From contig NZ_MWQH01000001.1 in assembly GCF_002210295.1 (NCBI RefSeq), positions 620,001 to 684,000 on the forward strand: a stretch of 64,000 bases of DNA, read 5' to 3'. Positions 32,593-41,564 of the stretch are shown in pieces. Under the pieces are notes generated by a model. It was given only the letters and a program-made list of their open reading frames with translations. It did no database searches and was not told the origin of the DNA. This stretch comes from Fibrobacter sp. UWB5 (GTDB lineage: Bacteria > Fibrobacterota > Fibrobacteria > Fibrobacterales > Fibrobacteraceae). Position 1 is the first letter of the stretch. Every line of letters starts with the position of its first letter. Made by a program: the position numbers and the translations under genes.

Positions 32593-33120
32593 TTGAGATT
32601 AGATATCGCACAAAAACTTGTTGATTCCGAAGACCGCCGGGTGGTCTGGTCCCGCTCCGATGCCCCCGAAATCTTCGACGAACTGCACCTCAAGGGCGAC
32701 CTGGTAGCCGAGGTGTTGGTAAGCCCCGAAGGCGAAAGCAAGTGCCTTGTGACCGGTACAATCTCCGGAGTGCAAACTCTGACCTGCTCCCGCACCCTGG
32801 AGCCGTTCGACCGCCCCTTTACGACCGAAGTCGTGATCGAGGTGACGCGTACCCAGGTTGCCCAACAGGAACTGGACGAAGACGATGTTGACGTTTTTGC
32901 CTACCAGATTCCCCAGGGGCAGAGCTTCGTAGATGTTTCCGAGTGCGTCCGACAGCTGGTTATATTGCAAGAACCAGTCGCACCCGTGAAAAATCCTGAC
33001 GAAGATTTTATCTTTGTAACAAACAATCAAGCCGACGGTGGCGAATCGGGCGAAAAACCCATGGACCCCCGTTGGGAAAAACTCAAGGCTCTTAAGAGCA
33101 AAATGGAAAATAGGAGTTAA
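32593..33120 (+). CDS. DUF177 (YceD) family protein
   Basis: 175-residue DUF177/YceD protein, the usual upstream neighbour of rpmF. In other bacteria and plastids the family is tied to 23S rRNA accumulation or ribosome assembly. The family pattern is visible as DELHLKGDLVAEVLVSPEGE, CLVTGTISGVQTLTCSRTLE (paired Cys and the R-x-L-E/D-P motif), and DVSECVRQLVILQEPVAPV, where the alpha-helical YceD consensus has D(V/L)xExVRExLxLxxP. The start is TTG at 32593 with no clear ribosome site; MRLDIAQKL is the family-like beginning. rpmF follows two bases after the stop. The acidic C-terminus ends KALKSKMENRS. Confidence 0.85.
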   Translation: MRLDIAQKLVDSEDRRVVWSRSDAPEIFDELHLKGDLVAEVLVSPEGESKCLVTGTISGVQTLTCSRTLEPFDRPFTTEVVIEVTRTQVAQQELDEDDVDVFAYQIPQGQSFVDVSECVRQLVILQEPVAPVKNPDEDFIFVTNNQADGGESGEKPMDPRWEKLKALKSKMENRS

Positions 33121-33122
33121 AA

Positions 33123-33308
33123 ATGGCAGTACCTAAAAGAAAAACCTCGACCGCCCGTCGTGACAAGCGCCGCACCCACTGGAAGATGGAAGTGCCCGCT
33201 ATGGCTACCTGCGATCATTGCGGTTCCGTGAAGCGCCCGCACCGCGTGTGCCCGGTTTGCGGCTACTACAATGGTGTCGAAGTGATCAACATGAAGGATG
33301 CCGAATAA
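33123..33308 (+). CDS. rpmF: 50S ribosomal protein L32
   Basis: 61-residue L32. The N-terminus MAVPKRKTSTARRDKRRTHW is typical. A zinc ribbon follows, CDHCGSVKRPHRVCPVCGYY, with all four cysteines present. The position between DUF177 and plsX is conserved across bacteria and couples ribosome and lipid synthesis. It lies two bases after DUF177 with GGAG in the end of that gene as ribosome site. The tail NGVEVINMKDAE is a normal extension. Confidence 0.97.
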   Translation: MAVPKRKTSTARRDKRRTHWKMEVPAMATCDHCGSVKRPHRVCPVCGYYNGVEVINMKDAE

Positions 33309-33339
33309 TTAACGGTTCTACTGTTGTAAGGAGATGTCC

Positions 33340-34323
33340 ATGGTAAAAGTTGCTCTTGATGCTCTCGGTGGCGATTTCGCCCCGGACGTAGTAATTGAAG
33401 GTGCGGTTAACGCCGTCAACAAGAACGAAAACCTGCATGTGGTTCTGTGCGGACCGGAGGCCGAGGTCAAGGCTAAGCTCGAAAAGCTCGGCTATACTGG
33501 CAAAGGCATTTCCGTGGTCGATGCACCGGATCCTGTGGCCATGGACGAACATCCTGTCGAAGTCCTCAAGAAGAAGCCCCATTCCGGCTTGGTGACTTGC
33601 GTTGCCTTGCAGAAGAAGGGCATGGTAGATGCCTCCGTGAGTGCTGGTAACTCTGGCGCCATGATGGCTAGCTGCCTCATGCTTCTTGGTCGTACTACAG
33701 ACAAATTCAGCCGTCCGCCTATCGGCTGCGTGATTCCGACCGCTGACCGCCCGATCATCTTGGTCGATGCCGGTGCTAACGTCGACGAACGCGCCGCTAC
33801 CCTGGTGGATTTCGCCATTGCAGGTTCCGCTTTCGCTGAGACCTACTTCGGTTACGAAAACCCGAAGGTCGGTCTTTTGAACATGGGCGAAGAAGAACAC
33901 AAGGGCCCGGCTGTGCTGCAGGAAGCTCACCAGTTGCTGAAGGCTGCTCCGGTGAACTTTATCGGTAACATCGAAGGCGAAACGCTGATCGAAGGCGTGG
34001 CCGACGTGGTGGTGACCTCCGGCTTTACAGGCAACGTTGTCCTGAAGATGCTCGAAGGCTTCTACGAACTGCACAAGAAGATGTTCGGTGTCATCGATAC
34101 CCCGAACGGTCGTCGTTTCGACGAAATGTGGGACTACCGCATGACGGGTGGCGCCTTGCTGCTCGGCCTGAACGGTACCGGCATTATCGCTCATGGTCGT
34201 TCCGATGCTCTCGCTATCGAAAAGGCTGTGGAAGTGGCTGCCAAGTACGCCGAAAAGGGCGTGTCCAAGAACGTCAACGAACGCCTGCTCGCTATCAAGG
34301 ATGATTCCTCCGAAGCAAAGTAA
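33340..34323 (+). CDS. plsX: Phosphate acyltransferase PlsX
   Basis: 327-residue peripheral membrane enzyme converting acyl-ACP to acyl-phosphate for phosphatidic acid synthesis. Family blocks: KVALDALGGDFAPDVVIEGA, LCGPEAEVKAKL, VSAGNSGAMMASCLMLLGRT, GCVIPTADRPIILVDAGANV, KVGLLNMGEEEHKGP and FTGNVVLKMLEGFYEL, ending GINGTGIIAHGRSDA-like sequence. ATG 33340 is preferred to the ATG six bases earlier because AAGGAG would otherwise abut the start codon. A terminator follows. In most genomes fabH and fabD come next; here two cellulase genes intervene. Confidence 0.96.
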   Translation: MVKVALDALGGDFAPDVVIEGAVNAVNKNENLHVVLCGPEAEVKAKLEKLGYTGKGISVVDAPDPVAMDEHPVEVLKKKPHSGLVTCVALQKKGMVDASVSAGNSGAMMASCLMLLGRTTDKFSRPPIGCVIPTADRPIILVDAGANVDERAATLVDFAIAGSAFAETYFGYENPKVGLLNMGEEEHKGPAVLQEAHQLLKAAPVNFIGNIEGETLIEGVADVVVTSGFTGNVVLKMLEGFYELHKKMFGVIDTPNGRRFDEMWDYRMTGGALLLGLNGTGIIAHGRSDALAIEKAVEVAAKYAEKGVSKNVNERLLAIKDDSSEAK

Positions 34324-34359
34324 GCTCGATAATTAGCTTATTGAAACCAGGTTTCAGGG

Positions 34360-34388
34360 ACCCCGATCACTCGGGGTTCTTTTTTTTA
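34360..34388 (+). terminator. Terminator after plsX
   Basis: ACCCCGA/TCGGGGT stem, TCAC loop, then TCTTTTTTTTT. Confidence 0.9.
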
Positions 34389-34394
34389 CGCCCA

Positions 34395-34427
34395 ATTGTC
34401 ATGCCGCACTTGATGCGGCATCTCCTT
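34395..34427. repeat. REP-like palindrome
   Basis: ATTGTCATGCCGCACTTGAT then GCGGCATCTCCTT. TGCCGCA/TGCGGCA stem with the family's TGTC and ATCTCC flanks. Confidence 0.65.
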
Positions 34428-34556
34428 GGCATCTCCTTTTTTTATATGTATGACAAATCACGAAAAATTGTTCTCGCTCCATATTGGACCCAAAAGTTTT
34501 TAAATTATCATAGAATAAGTTGCCTTTAAAAAAGGCTTTTTATGAAGGAGAAGAGT

Positions 34557-37037
34557 ATGTCTCAGTTTACGTTTTTAAAGACGGCTGCCGCTTTCGGCGT
34601 TGCCTTGGGTGCAACCCAGTCCTTGGCTGCCGACACCCCGTTTGACCTGCTTCGTCCGGTTTACCCGATGGAATGGAGTACGGCCGCCGTTGAAGAAGGC
34701 GGAACGGTCTACGATTTTGCCAATTTCAAGGTAAACGAAGAAGATACTTTTGTCGGTACGCCGAAGTCCGGTTCAAAGCCTGCTGATTTCAAGGCAAACG
34801 CCTACATCGCAGACACCGTGGACCAGGCCTACCTCGATGCCTTGATTTTGCAGCCCAGTGACATCCGCGTGAACCAGGCCGGTTACCTGACGGATGATCC
34901 CGAAAAGCAGTTCTACTATGTTTCGGATAAATGCGAAGAGGCTACCTATTCCGTTGTGGACTTGGATGGCGAAGAAGTCGCTAAAGGTGGCAAATTCAAG
35001 GCAAATGGCACATCTGACCAAGTCATCAGAGTGGTGAATGCTTTTGTTAATTCGTTGCTTAAGCGTTATACGGTGGAAAAGACGACTCCCGGAACCAAGG
35101 TGTGTGCAGGCAAGCTTGCCGAGTTGGCGGCCCTCCCCACGGACAAACGCCTTCGCATCAAGGTGGGCAAACAATATTCTTCGACCTTTATTGTGAGCGA
35201 CAAGGTCTATTCCATGGTGCGCGACGCGAACCTCAAGTTCTTTGGCGTCCAGCGCAGTGGCGATTCGGAGTCCTGGTTCCACGGACCGAGCCATGTGCAC
35301 GACACCATTACCGGCGGTTGGTATGATGCTGGCGATTTCTTGAAGGAGGCGCCGACCATGGGTTATGCCTTTATGATGCTTTCGGTGCTTTCGACAGTTC
35401 ACCCGGAACGCGACGAAGACCATTACGCCTTCAACCACAACGAAATCGTAAAGACGGACGGCATTCCGGACATGCTGCGCGAAGCGCGCCATGGTGCAGA
35501 ATTTTACCTGCGTTCTTATGAGTACGCCAAGGGCGAAATCAAGGATATGATCGTAAACATTGGTGATGAAACTGATCATATTTATTGGACTCGTGCGGAT
35601 AGTATGGAATCGATTGACCCGGTGCCTCCAAGACCGGTTATACATGGCATTGGCCCAGGCATGTCTGCTCAGGTTGCGGCTGGCCTTGCCCTATTGAGCG
35701 TGAGTTATGCAACGTATGATAAACCTTTCGCAGATAGTTGCCTTAAAGTGGCTGAAAAACTGTATGCCTATGCCAAGGAACACTTTGGTGAAGAGGAAGT
35801 TTGTTACCAAGCTTTTTATTCCTGCAGCAATCCATCGAAATATGTTGATGTTCTTGCGATGGCGGCCATTGCGCTTCATTATGCGACTTACGAAAAATCA
35901 AAGAAGATGGATTACCTGAATGATGCTGCCGAAGACAAAAAAATATCCGACAATTCTCAAAATCATAAATATGAGTCGGGTTTTGCGGGTGGTTGGCTTG
36001 GCAAACCTTCTGGTTTTTCTTCGGCGGGTTGGACTTCAACTTACGATGAACGCTATGCGATTACGTCGTATGCCTTTTACAAGTTGCTTTTGGCAGATAA
36101 GGAAACAGCTGCTAAATATGGAATTCAGGATTCCTTACGCATTGACTATACGAGCAGATTAAAGGATGCTCTTGCAAAAAATGTGTATAATGATGCTGGG
36201 AGTGATGGTGATAATTCTGTGACTCTACATTTTGGACCGGTTGATCATCGTCAAGTTGAAAATTTTTATTACGCTACGCCATGGTATGTAAAGCCGTTTT
36301 TTAATTACGCCCCTGTTCGTTATGAATCTGGTTTGATATTAAATATGCTTGCGTATGCAGAAGTTGCAAAATCTGATGAGATTCGTCAGCTTGCCATAAA
36401 CAAGATGAATTACATTCTGGGTGCTAACCAATGGGATATGTCTTTTATGGTGGGTGTGGGCGACAAGAACGATGCGCATGCCCACAACCGTACGGCAAAC
36501 CCGGAAGGTTGGAATAGGTTTGATAAGGAGAATATGGCGGAACGTCCTGTGGGTTATAGCTACAGACCGCCGGTCGGCGCTCTCTTGGGTGGGTCGATGA
36601 GCGATACTCTGCTTTCTGACTGGAATAAGTATGGTTCAATAGAAACGGCCATAGACGTTAATGCCACCTTCCTTGCGGCAAACGTGCTTCTTTCTCCGGA
36701 AAAATCTGCTGCAGACACGTCCAAGAAAGATACCACCAAGGCCGACTCCACGAAGGAAGCGATTGTCGAAATTGCGAAAATTGGCGAAGCCCGCCTGGCT
36801 GTCGTGAACAACGGTGTGACGCTTGATGTGAACTACACGCTCCCCACCGAGCAGAACGTGAAAATCACGCTGGTGTCGGTGAAGGGCAAAGTCCAGAGAC
36901 AGTATGCTCCGGGCCGTCAGACCGCCGGTAGCCACGCCTTGCAGTGGAATGTAGAGGCAATCCCCGCAGGCGCCTACATCGTGAATTACACCGCCGGCAG
37001 CTTCCACCAGCACAAACTGGTGAAGATTACACGCTAG
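34557..37037 (+). CDS. Secreted GH9 endoglucanase, first of a tandem pair
   Basis: 826-residue family 9 cellulase. Signal peptide: FLKTAAAFGVALGATQSLAA. Residues to about 220 form an Ig-like CelD_N-type domain (IRVNQAGYLTDDPEKQFYYV through KVGKQYSSTFIVSDKVYSMV). The catalytic (alpha/alpha)6 barrel has GGWYDAGDFLKEAP with the base/nucleophile aspartates, TDGIPDMLREARHGAEF, GDKNDAHAHNRTANPEGW, and the acid Glu in KYGSIETAIDVNATF. A linker (TSKKDTTKADSTKEA) and a small C-terminal beta domain (VTLDVNYTLPTEQNVKITL, IPAGAYIVNYTAGS) end in a basic tail. ATG 34557 is chosen with AAGGAG six bases ahead. A terminator-like GCCTTT/AAAGGC hairpin lies just before the ribosome site. Confidence 0.92.
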   Translation: MSQFTFLKTAAAFGVALGATQSLAADTPFDLLRPVYPMEWSTAAVEEGGTVYDFANFKVNEEDTFVGTPKSGSKPADFKANAYIADTVDQAYLDALILQPSDIRVNQAGYLTDDPEKQFYYVSDKCEEATYSVVDLDGEEVAKGGKFKANGTSDQVIRVVNAFVNSLLKRYTVEKTTPGTKVCAGKLAELAALPTDKRLRIKVGKQYSSTFIVSDKVYSMVRDANLKFFGVQRSGDSESWFHGPSHVHDTITGGWYDAGDFLKEAPTMGYAFMMLSVLSTVHPERDEDHYAFNHNEIVKTDGIPDMLREARHGAEFYLRSYEYAKGEIKDMIVNIGDETDHIYWTRADSMESIDPVPPRPVIHGIGPGMSAQVAAGLALLSVSYATYDKPFADSCLKVAEKLYAYAKEHFGEEEVCYQAFYSCSNPSKYVDVLAMAAIALHYATYEKSKKMDYLNDAAEDKKISDNSQNHKYESGFAGGWLGKPSGFSSAGWTSTYDERYAITSYAFYKLLLADKETAAKYGIQDSLRIDYTSRLKDALAKNVYNDAGSDGDNSVTLHFGPVDHRQVENFYYATPWYVKPFFNYAPVRYESGLILNMLAYAEVAKSDEIRQLAINKMNYILGANQWDMSFMVGVGDKNDAHAHNRTANPEGWNRFDKENMAERPVGYSYRPPVGALLGGSMSDTLLSDWNKYGSIETAIDVNATFLAANVLLSPEKSAADTSKKDTTKADSTKEAIVEIAKIGEARLAVVNNGVTLDVNYTLPTEQNVKITLVSVKGKVQRQYAPGRQTAGSHALQWNVEAIPAGAYIVNYTAGSFHQHKLVKITR

Positions 37038-37038
37038 A

Positions 37039-37150
37039 ATGTCTTCCCGGCCGAAGAGCGGGTTAGTGGGCACTTGCAATTTATTGCTTATGTGCCCACA
37101 ATCCTCGGAACGGGGAGATCTCCTTTTACGGTTTTCCAAAGCGCTTGCAA
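37039..37150. repeat. Composite REP-like repeat between the tandem GH9 genes
   Basis: AATGTCTTCCCGGCCGAAGA, then GTGGGCAC/GTGCCCAC hairpin around TTGCAATTTATTGCTTAT, ATCCTCGGAACGGGGAGATC, TCCTTTTACGGTTTTCCAAA and GCGCTTGCA. It has the same outer framework as 13222-13527 and 16560-16767 and the same 3' extension as 29283-29307. Confidence 0.65.
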
Positions 37151-37194
37151 TTCTTATTATATTGTATTACAGAGAACAAAAGAGAGGAGAAATT

Positions 37195-39678
37195 ATGCGT
37201 TTAGCATCCCTTATTCCGTTTATAGCGGTTGGCGCGTTTGCTGCTGACACCCCGTTTGACCTGATTCGTCCGGTTTACCCGATGGAATGGAGTACGGCCA
37301 TCGTTGAAAATGGCGGAACGGTCTATGACTTTGCCCTTTTTAACGTAAACGAAAAGGATACTGTAGTCGGTACGCCGAAGTCCGGTTCCAAGCCCGCAGA
37401 TTTCAAGGCCAACGCCTACATCGCAGACACCTTGAACCAGGCTTACATCGATGCCTTGAGCCTCAGTGTCAGCAATATCCGCGTGAACCAGGCCGGTTAC
37501 TTGCCGGACGACCCTGAAAAACTGTTTTATTACGTTTCGTATGAATGTGAATCGGCGACCTATTCCGTTGTGGACTTGGATGGTGAAGAAGTTGCCGCGG
37601 GAGGCAAGTTCACGGCTACTGGGGATTATGCTCAATCTAATAGAACAGTGAAGGCGTATGTCAATTCTATTCAAGAGCGTTACACGGTGGAAAGGGTCAC
37701 TCCAAAAACCAAACTGTGCGCAGGCAAACTTGCCGAGCTGGCTGCCCTCCCCACGGACAAACGCCTCCGCATCAAGGTGGGTAAGGAATATTCTTCGACC
37801 TTTATTGTGAGCGACAAGGTCTATTCCATGGTTCGCGATGCGAACCTCAAGTTCTTTGGCGGTGAACGCAGTGGCGATTCGGAGTCCTGGTCCCATGGGC
37901 CGAGCCATGTGCACGACACCATTCCTGGTGGTTGGTACGATGCAGGTGACTTTTTGAAGATGGCTCCGACGATGGGCTATACCTTTTTTGTGCTTTCTGT
38001 GCTTTCTGCTGTTCATCCGGAACGTGACGAAGACCATTACGCCTTCAACCACAACGAAATCGTAAAGACAGACGGCATTCCGGACATGTTGCGCGAAGCT
38101 CGCCACGGTGCAGAATTTTACCTGCGTTCCTATGAATATGCCAAGGGCGATATCAAGGATATGATTGTAAACATTGGCGATGCTGAGGATCATAATTATT
38201 GGAATCGTGCGGACAGTATGGAATCTGTGAAACAGTTGCGCCCTAGATCGGTTCTGCATGGTATTGGCCCTGGTATGTCTGCCCAGGTTGCTGCTGGCTT
38301 AGCCCTGTTGAGCGTGCAATATGCAACGTATGATAAAACTTTCGCAGATAGTTGCTTGAATGTCGCCATCAAACTGTACGACTATGCCAAGGCTCACTAT
38401 GGTGAAGGGGAAGTTTGTGTCGGTAGCCTTTATCCCTGCAGCAATCCATCGAATTATGTTGATGTTCTTGCGATGGCGGCTATTGCCCTCCATTATGCGA
38501 CTTACGAAAAAACGAAGAAGATGGATTACCTGAACGATGCTGCTGAAGATAAGACGATTAATGACAACAAAAATGCCAAGTATGGTTTTGAGTATTTCTC
38601 TGCAGGTTGGTTGGGCTCTGCAAGAGGTTTTTATGCAGGTGGCTGGCCTTCGGATTATGATAATCGATTTGCGATAACGTTGTATGCCTTCTACAAGTTG
38701 CTTTTGGCCGACAAGTCTACGGCTGAAAAATTTGGCATTCAGGATTCTGTCCGTCTGGATTATATCCAGAGGGTGGTCTATTCGATGGCTAGAGGTGTTG
38801 CGGATGGTGCAAGTGGAGGGGAAAATGCAATAAGTCTTCTTGGCGGACGTGATTTGCATTATCCGACTCCATGGTTTGTTACGGTAATCTTCTCATGGGG
38901 CACGAATCAATATGATTCTGGCAACATTATCAATATGCTGACTTACGCTGAAGTTGCCAAAGATATTGAAACCAAGAAGACGCTTGGGGATACTTTAGTT
39001 TGGAATCATGCTAAGGTACGTCAGCTTGCTATAAACAAGATGAACTATATCCTGGGCATGAACCAGTGGGATATCTGCTTTATGATGGGCGTAGGTGACA
39101 AGAACGAGGCGCATCCCCATCACCGCACCTCTAATCCGGAAGGTTGGAATGGTTATGATTACGAGAGGCACGAGGAACTTCCTGTGACTTATAATTACAG
39201 GCCGCCGGTCGGTGCTCTTATGGGTGGTTCATTGGACGATTCTTTGACTTCTGATTGGGCAAAGTATACCGCTACAGAAACTACTATATACGGCAATGCT
39301 TCGTTCCTTGTGACAAACGTACTTCTTTCTCCGGAAAAATCTACTGCCATTGCAGACACGTCCAAGAAAGATACCACCAAGGCCGACTCCACGAAGGAAG
39401 CGATTGTCGAAATTGCGAAAATCGGCGATGCCCGCCTGGCTGTCGTGAACAACGGTGTGACCCTGGATGTGAACTACACGCTCCCCACGGAACAGAACGT
39501 GAATATTTCGCTGGTGTCTGTGAAGGGCAAGGTCCAGAAACGTTATGCACCGGGCCGTGAATCCGCCGGCAGCCATGCATTGCAGTGGAATGTGGAATCA
39601 ATCCCCGCTGGTGCGTACATCGTGAACTACTCCGCCGGCAGCTTCCGTCAGCACAAACTGGTGACAATTACCCGCTAG
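37195..39678 (+). CDS. Secreted GH9 endoglucanase, second of a tandem pair
   Basis: 827 residues, paralogue of the preceding gene. Signal peptide: MRLASLIPFIAVGAFAA. The same layout follows: CelD_N-like domain (IRVNQAGYLPDDPEKLFYYV), GGWYDAGDFLKMAPTMGYTF with both aspartates, TDGIPDMLREARHGAEF, GDKNEAHPHHRTSNPEGW, linker and C-terminal beta domain. In the acid motif the first copy has ETAIDVNA; here it reads ETTIYGNA, keeping Glu but replacing the usual Asp by Tyr, which may alter activity. Large N- and C-terminal stretches match the first gene almost base for base, while the central part has diverged. The start is set by signal peptide and AGAGGAGA; the upstream open extension crosses a repeat. 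A terminator follows. Confidence 0.9.
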   Translation: MRLASLIPFIAVGAFAADTPFDLIRPVYPMEWSTAIVENGGTVYDFALFNVNEKDTVVGTPKSGSKPADFKANAYIADTLNQAYIDALSLSVSNIRVNQAGYLPDDPEKLFYYVSYECESATYSVVDLDGEEVAAGGKFTATGDYAQSNRTVKAYVNSIQERYTVERVTPKTKLCAGKLAELAALPTDKRLRIKVGKEYSSTFIVSDKVYSMVRDANLKFFGGERSGDSESWSHGPSHVHDTIPGGWYDAGDFLKMAPTMGYTFFVLSVLSAVHPERDEDHYAFNHNEIVKTDGIPDMLREARHGAEFYLRSYEYAKGDIKDMIVNIGDAEDHNYWNRADSMESVKQLRPRSVLHGIGPGMSAQVAAGLALLSVQYATYDKTFADSCLNVAIKLYDYAKAHYGEGEVCVGSLYPCSNPSNYVDVLAMAAIALHYATYEKTKKMDYLNDAAEDKTINDNKNAKYGFEYFSAGWLGSARGFYAGGWPSDYDNRFAITLYAFYKLLLADKSTAEKFGIQDSVRLDYIQRVVYSMARGVADGASGGENAISLLGGRDLHYPTPWFVTVIFSWGTNQYDSGNIINMLTYAEVAKDIETKKTLGDTLVWNHAKVRQLAINKMNYILGMNQWDICFMMGVGDKNEAHPHHRTSNPEGWNGYDYERHEELPVTYNYRPPVGALMGGSLDDSLTSDWAKYTATETTIYGNASFLVTNVLLSPEKSTAIADTSKKDTTKADSTKEAIVEIAKIGDARLAVVNNGVTLDVNYTLPTEQNVNISLVSVKGKVQKRYAPGRESAGSHALQWNVESIPAGAYIVNYSAGSFRQHKLVTITR

Positions 39679-39735
39679 AACGTGTTCTTACGAAAATACG
39701 TCAAAACTCTTTCATTTACAATTTCTTGTATACAG

Positions 39736-39768
39736 GGGCAGGCGGTCCGATGACGCCTGCCCTTATTT
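39736..39768 (+). terminator. Terminator after the second GH9 gene
   Basis: GGGCAGGCG/CGCCTGCCC perfect nine-pair stem, loop GTCCGATGA, then TTATTTT. It separates the cellulases from fabD. Confidence 0.85.
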
Positions 39769-39823
39769 TCTAAATTGTAGCGCGAAACAAAAAATGCGGT
39801 CTAGCCGCAGAGGTATATATATA

Positions 39824-40744
39824 ATGTCTAAGACGATTCTTCTTTTCCCCGGCCAGGGTGCTCAGTATGTGGGCATGGGCCAGACGCTCGCTTCTACTTT
39901 TGAACCGGCCAAGAAGCTCATGCAACAGGCCGATGAAATTCTCGGTTTCTCGCTTTCCAAGCTCATGGCCGAAGGTCCGGAAGATGTTTTGAAGAGCACC
40001 GACAACACGCAGCCGGCTCTCTTTACCGTGTCTGCCATGGTGATGGAACTCCTCAAGTCCGAAGGTTTTGCTTTTGACTACGTGGCAGGGCATTCCCTCG
40101 GTGAATACTCCGCCATCTACGCTGCCGGCGGTTTCAGCTTCGAAGAAGGTCTCCGCCTGGTGCGCACCCGTGGCGAACTCATGGCCAGCGCCGGTTCCAA
40201 GAATCCGGGTGCGATGGCCGCCATCATGGGTCAGGATGAAGCCAAGATTCTTGAACTTTGCGAAGCCGTGAAGGATGTCGGTACCGTGGTTCCGGCCAAC
40301 ATCAACTGCCCGGGCCAGATCGTGGTGTCCGGTGCGGTCGCTGGCGTGAACAAGCTCGTTGAAAACTGCGGTGCCGCCGGTATCAAGGCCATTCCGCTCG
40401 CCGTGTCTGGCGCCTTCCACAGCCCGCTCATGCAGTTTGCACAGGCAGGCCTTGCCGAAGCTATTGCAAAGACCAAGTTTAACGATGTCGAAAAGCCGGT
40501 CATTGCCAACGTGATTGCTGAACCGGTCACGAAGGGTGCCGAACTTGCCGAACTTTTGGTGAAGCAACTGGTATCTCCGGTCCGTTGGAACGACTGCATG
40601 AACAAGGCTATGTCCTTGGGCGTGACGCAGGGTGTCGAAGTGGGTTCCGGCAAGGTGCTCATGGGCCTGATGCGCAAGATTAGCCGCGATGTGAAGGTCA
40701 CTCCGGTCGAAACGATCGAAGCTTTCCAGGCTCTCAAGGGATAA
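39824..40744 (+). CDS. fabD: Malonyl-CoA:ACP transacylase
   Basis: 306-residue FabD, charging ACP with malonate for fatty acid elongation. ILLFPGQGAQYVGMGQTLAS at the start, GHSLGEYSA with the nucleophile Ser around residue 90, VRTRGELMA with the conserved Arg, and AVSGAFHSPLM with the catalytic His are all present. The start is MSKTIL; an upstream in-frame ATG lacks conservation, and a TGCGG/CCGCA hairpin lies between. fabG follows after 28 bases and acpP after that, so it opens the fabD-fabG-acpP cluster. It is separated from plsX by the cellulase pair. Confidence 0.96.
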   Translation: MSKTILLFPGQGAQYVGMGQTLASTFEPAKKLMQQADEILGFSLSKLMAEGPEDVLKSTDNTQPALFTVSAMVMELLKSEGFAFDYVAGHSLGEYSAIYAAGGFSFEEGLRLVRTRGELMASAGSKNPGAMAAIMGQDEAKILELCEAVKDVGTVVPANINCPGQIVVSGAVAGVNKLVENCGAAGIKAIPLAVSGAFHSPLMQFAQAGLAEAIAKTKFNDVEKPVIANVIAEPVTKGAELAELLVKQLVSPVRWNDCMNKAMSLGVTQGVEVGSGKVLMGLMRKISRDVKVTPVETIEAFQALKG

Positions 40745-40772
40745 TTTTAACTACAAACCACAGGTAACTACT

Positions 40773-41513
40773 ATGGGTAAACTTACTGGTAAAAAGGCAA
40801 TCGTGACCGGCGCTTCTCGCGGTATCGGTCTCGCCATTGCAACTAAGCTCGCCAGCGAAGGCGCTGACGTCGCCATCCTTTCCACCTCGGTCAAGGAAGA
40901 TTTGGCCGCCAAACTTTCCGCCGAACTTGGGGTGCAGGTCAAGAGCTATGCTTGCAACGTGGCCGACTCCGAAACGGTGCAGAACGTGTTCAAGCAGATC
41001 ATTGCTGACATGGGCACGGTCGACATTCTGGTGAACAACGCCGGTATTACCCGCGACGGTCTCCTGATGCGCATGAAGGACGAAGACTTCGACGCCGTGA
41101 TCGCCACGAACCTCCGTTCCGTGTTCCTTTGCACCCGCGCTGTCGCTCGCACCATGATGGGCAAGCGTACCGGCCGTATCGTGAACATTTCGAGCATTAA
41201 CGCCCTGCACGGCCAGGCCGGTCAGGCTAACTATGCCGCTGCCAAGGCTGGCATTATCGGTATGACCCGTTCTAACGCCATGGAATTTGCTTCTCGCGGT
41301 ATCACTGTGAACGCCATTGCCCCGGGCTTTATCGGTACCGACATGACTGCTGCCATGGACGACGCTACCAAGGAAAAGTATGCTGCCCAGATTCCGCTCG
41401 GACGTATCGGAAAACCCGAAGATGTGGCCAATGCAGTCGCATTTTTGGCATCTGACGACGCCTGCTACATCACCGGCCAGATTCTTGGTGTCGATGGTGG
41501 GTTGAACGCCTAG
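40773..41513 (+). CDS. fabG: 3-oxoacyl-ACP reductase
   Basis: 246-residue classical SDR reducing 3-oxoacyl-ACP with NADPH. KKAIVTGASRGIGLAIATKL holds the cofactor motif, NNAG appears in DILVNNAGITRDG, and catalytic Ser, Tyr and Lys lie in NISSINALHGQAGQANYAAA plus KAG. The family's C-terminal GFIGTDMT and SDDACYITGQILGVDGG are intact. It lies between fabD and acpP. The last codons of this gene contain a well-spaced promoter for acpP, so ACP can be made independently of the upstream genes. Confidence 0.96.
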   Translation: MGKLTGKKAIVTGASRGIGLAIATKLASEGADVAILSTSVKEDLAAKLSAELGVQVKSYACNVADSETVQNVFKQIIADMGTVDILVNNAGITRDGLLMRMKDEDFDAVIATNLRSVFLCTRAVARTMMGKRTGRIVNISSINALHGQAGQANYAAAKAGIIGMTRSNAMEFASRGITVNAIAPGFIGTDMTAAMDDATKEKYAAQIPLGRIGKPEDVANAVAFLASDDACYITGQILGVDGGLNA

Positions 41514-41530
41514 GCATTTTTTACTAAATT
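41502..41530 (+). promoter_or_regulatory. Promoter of acpP inside the 3' end of fabG
   Basis: TTGAAC, 17 bases, TAAATT, within TTTTTACTAAATTTG. The same 15 bases form the -10 region of the DUF177-rpmF-plsX promoter at 32555. Confidence 0.65.
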
Positions 41531-41564
41531 TGAACTCAAACAATCAATCCAAATGGAGATTACA

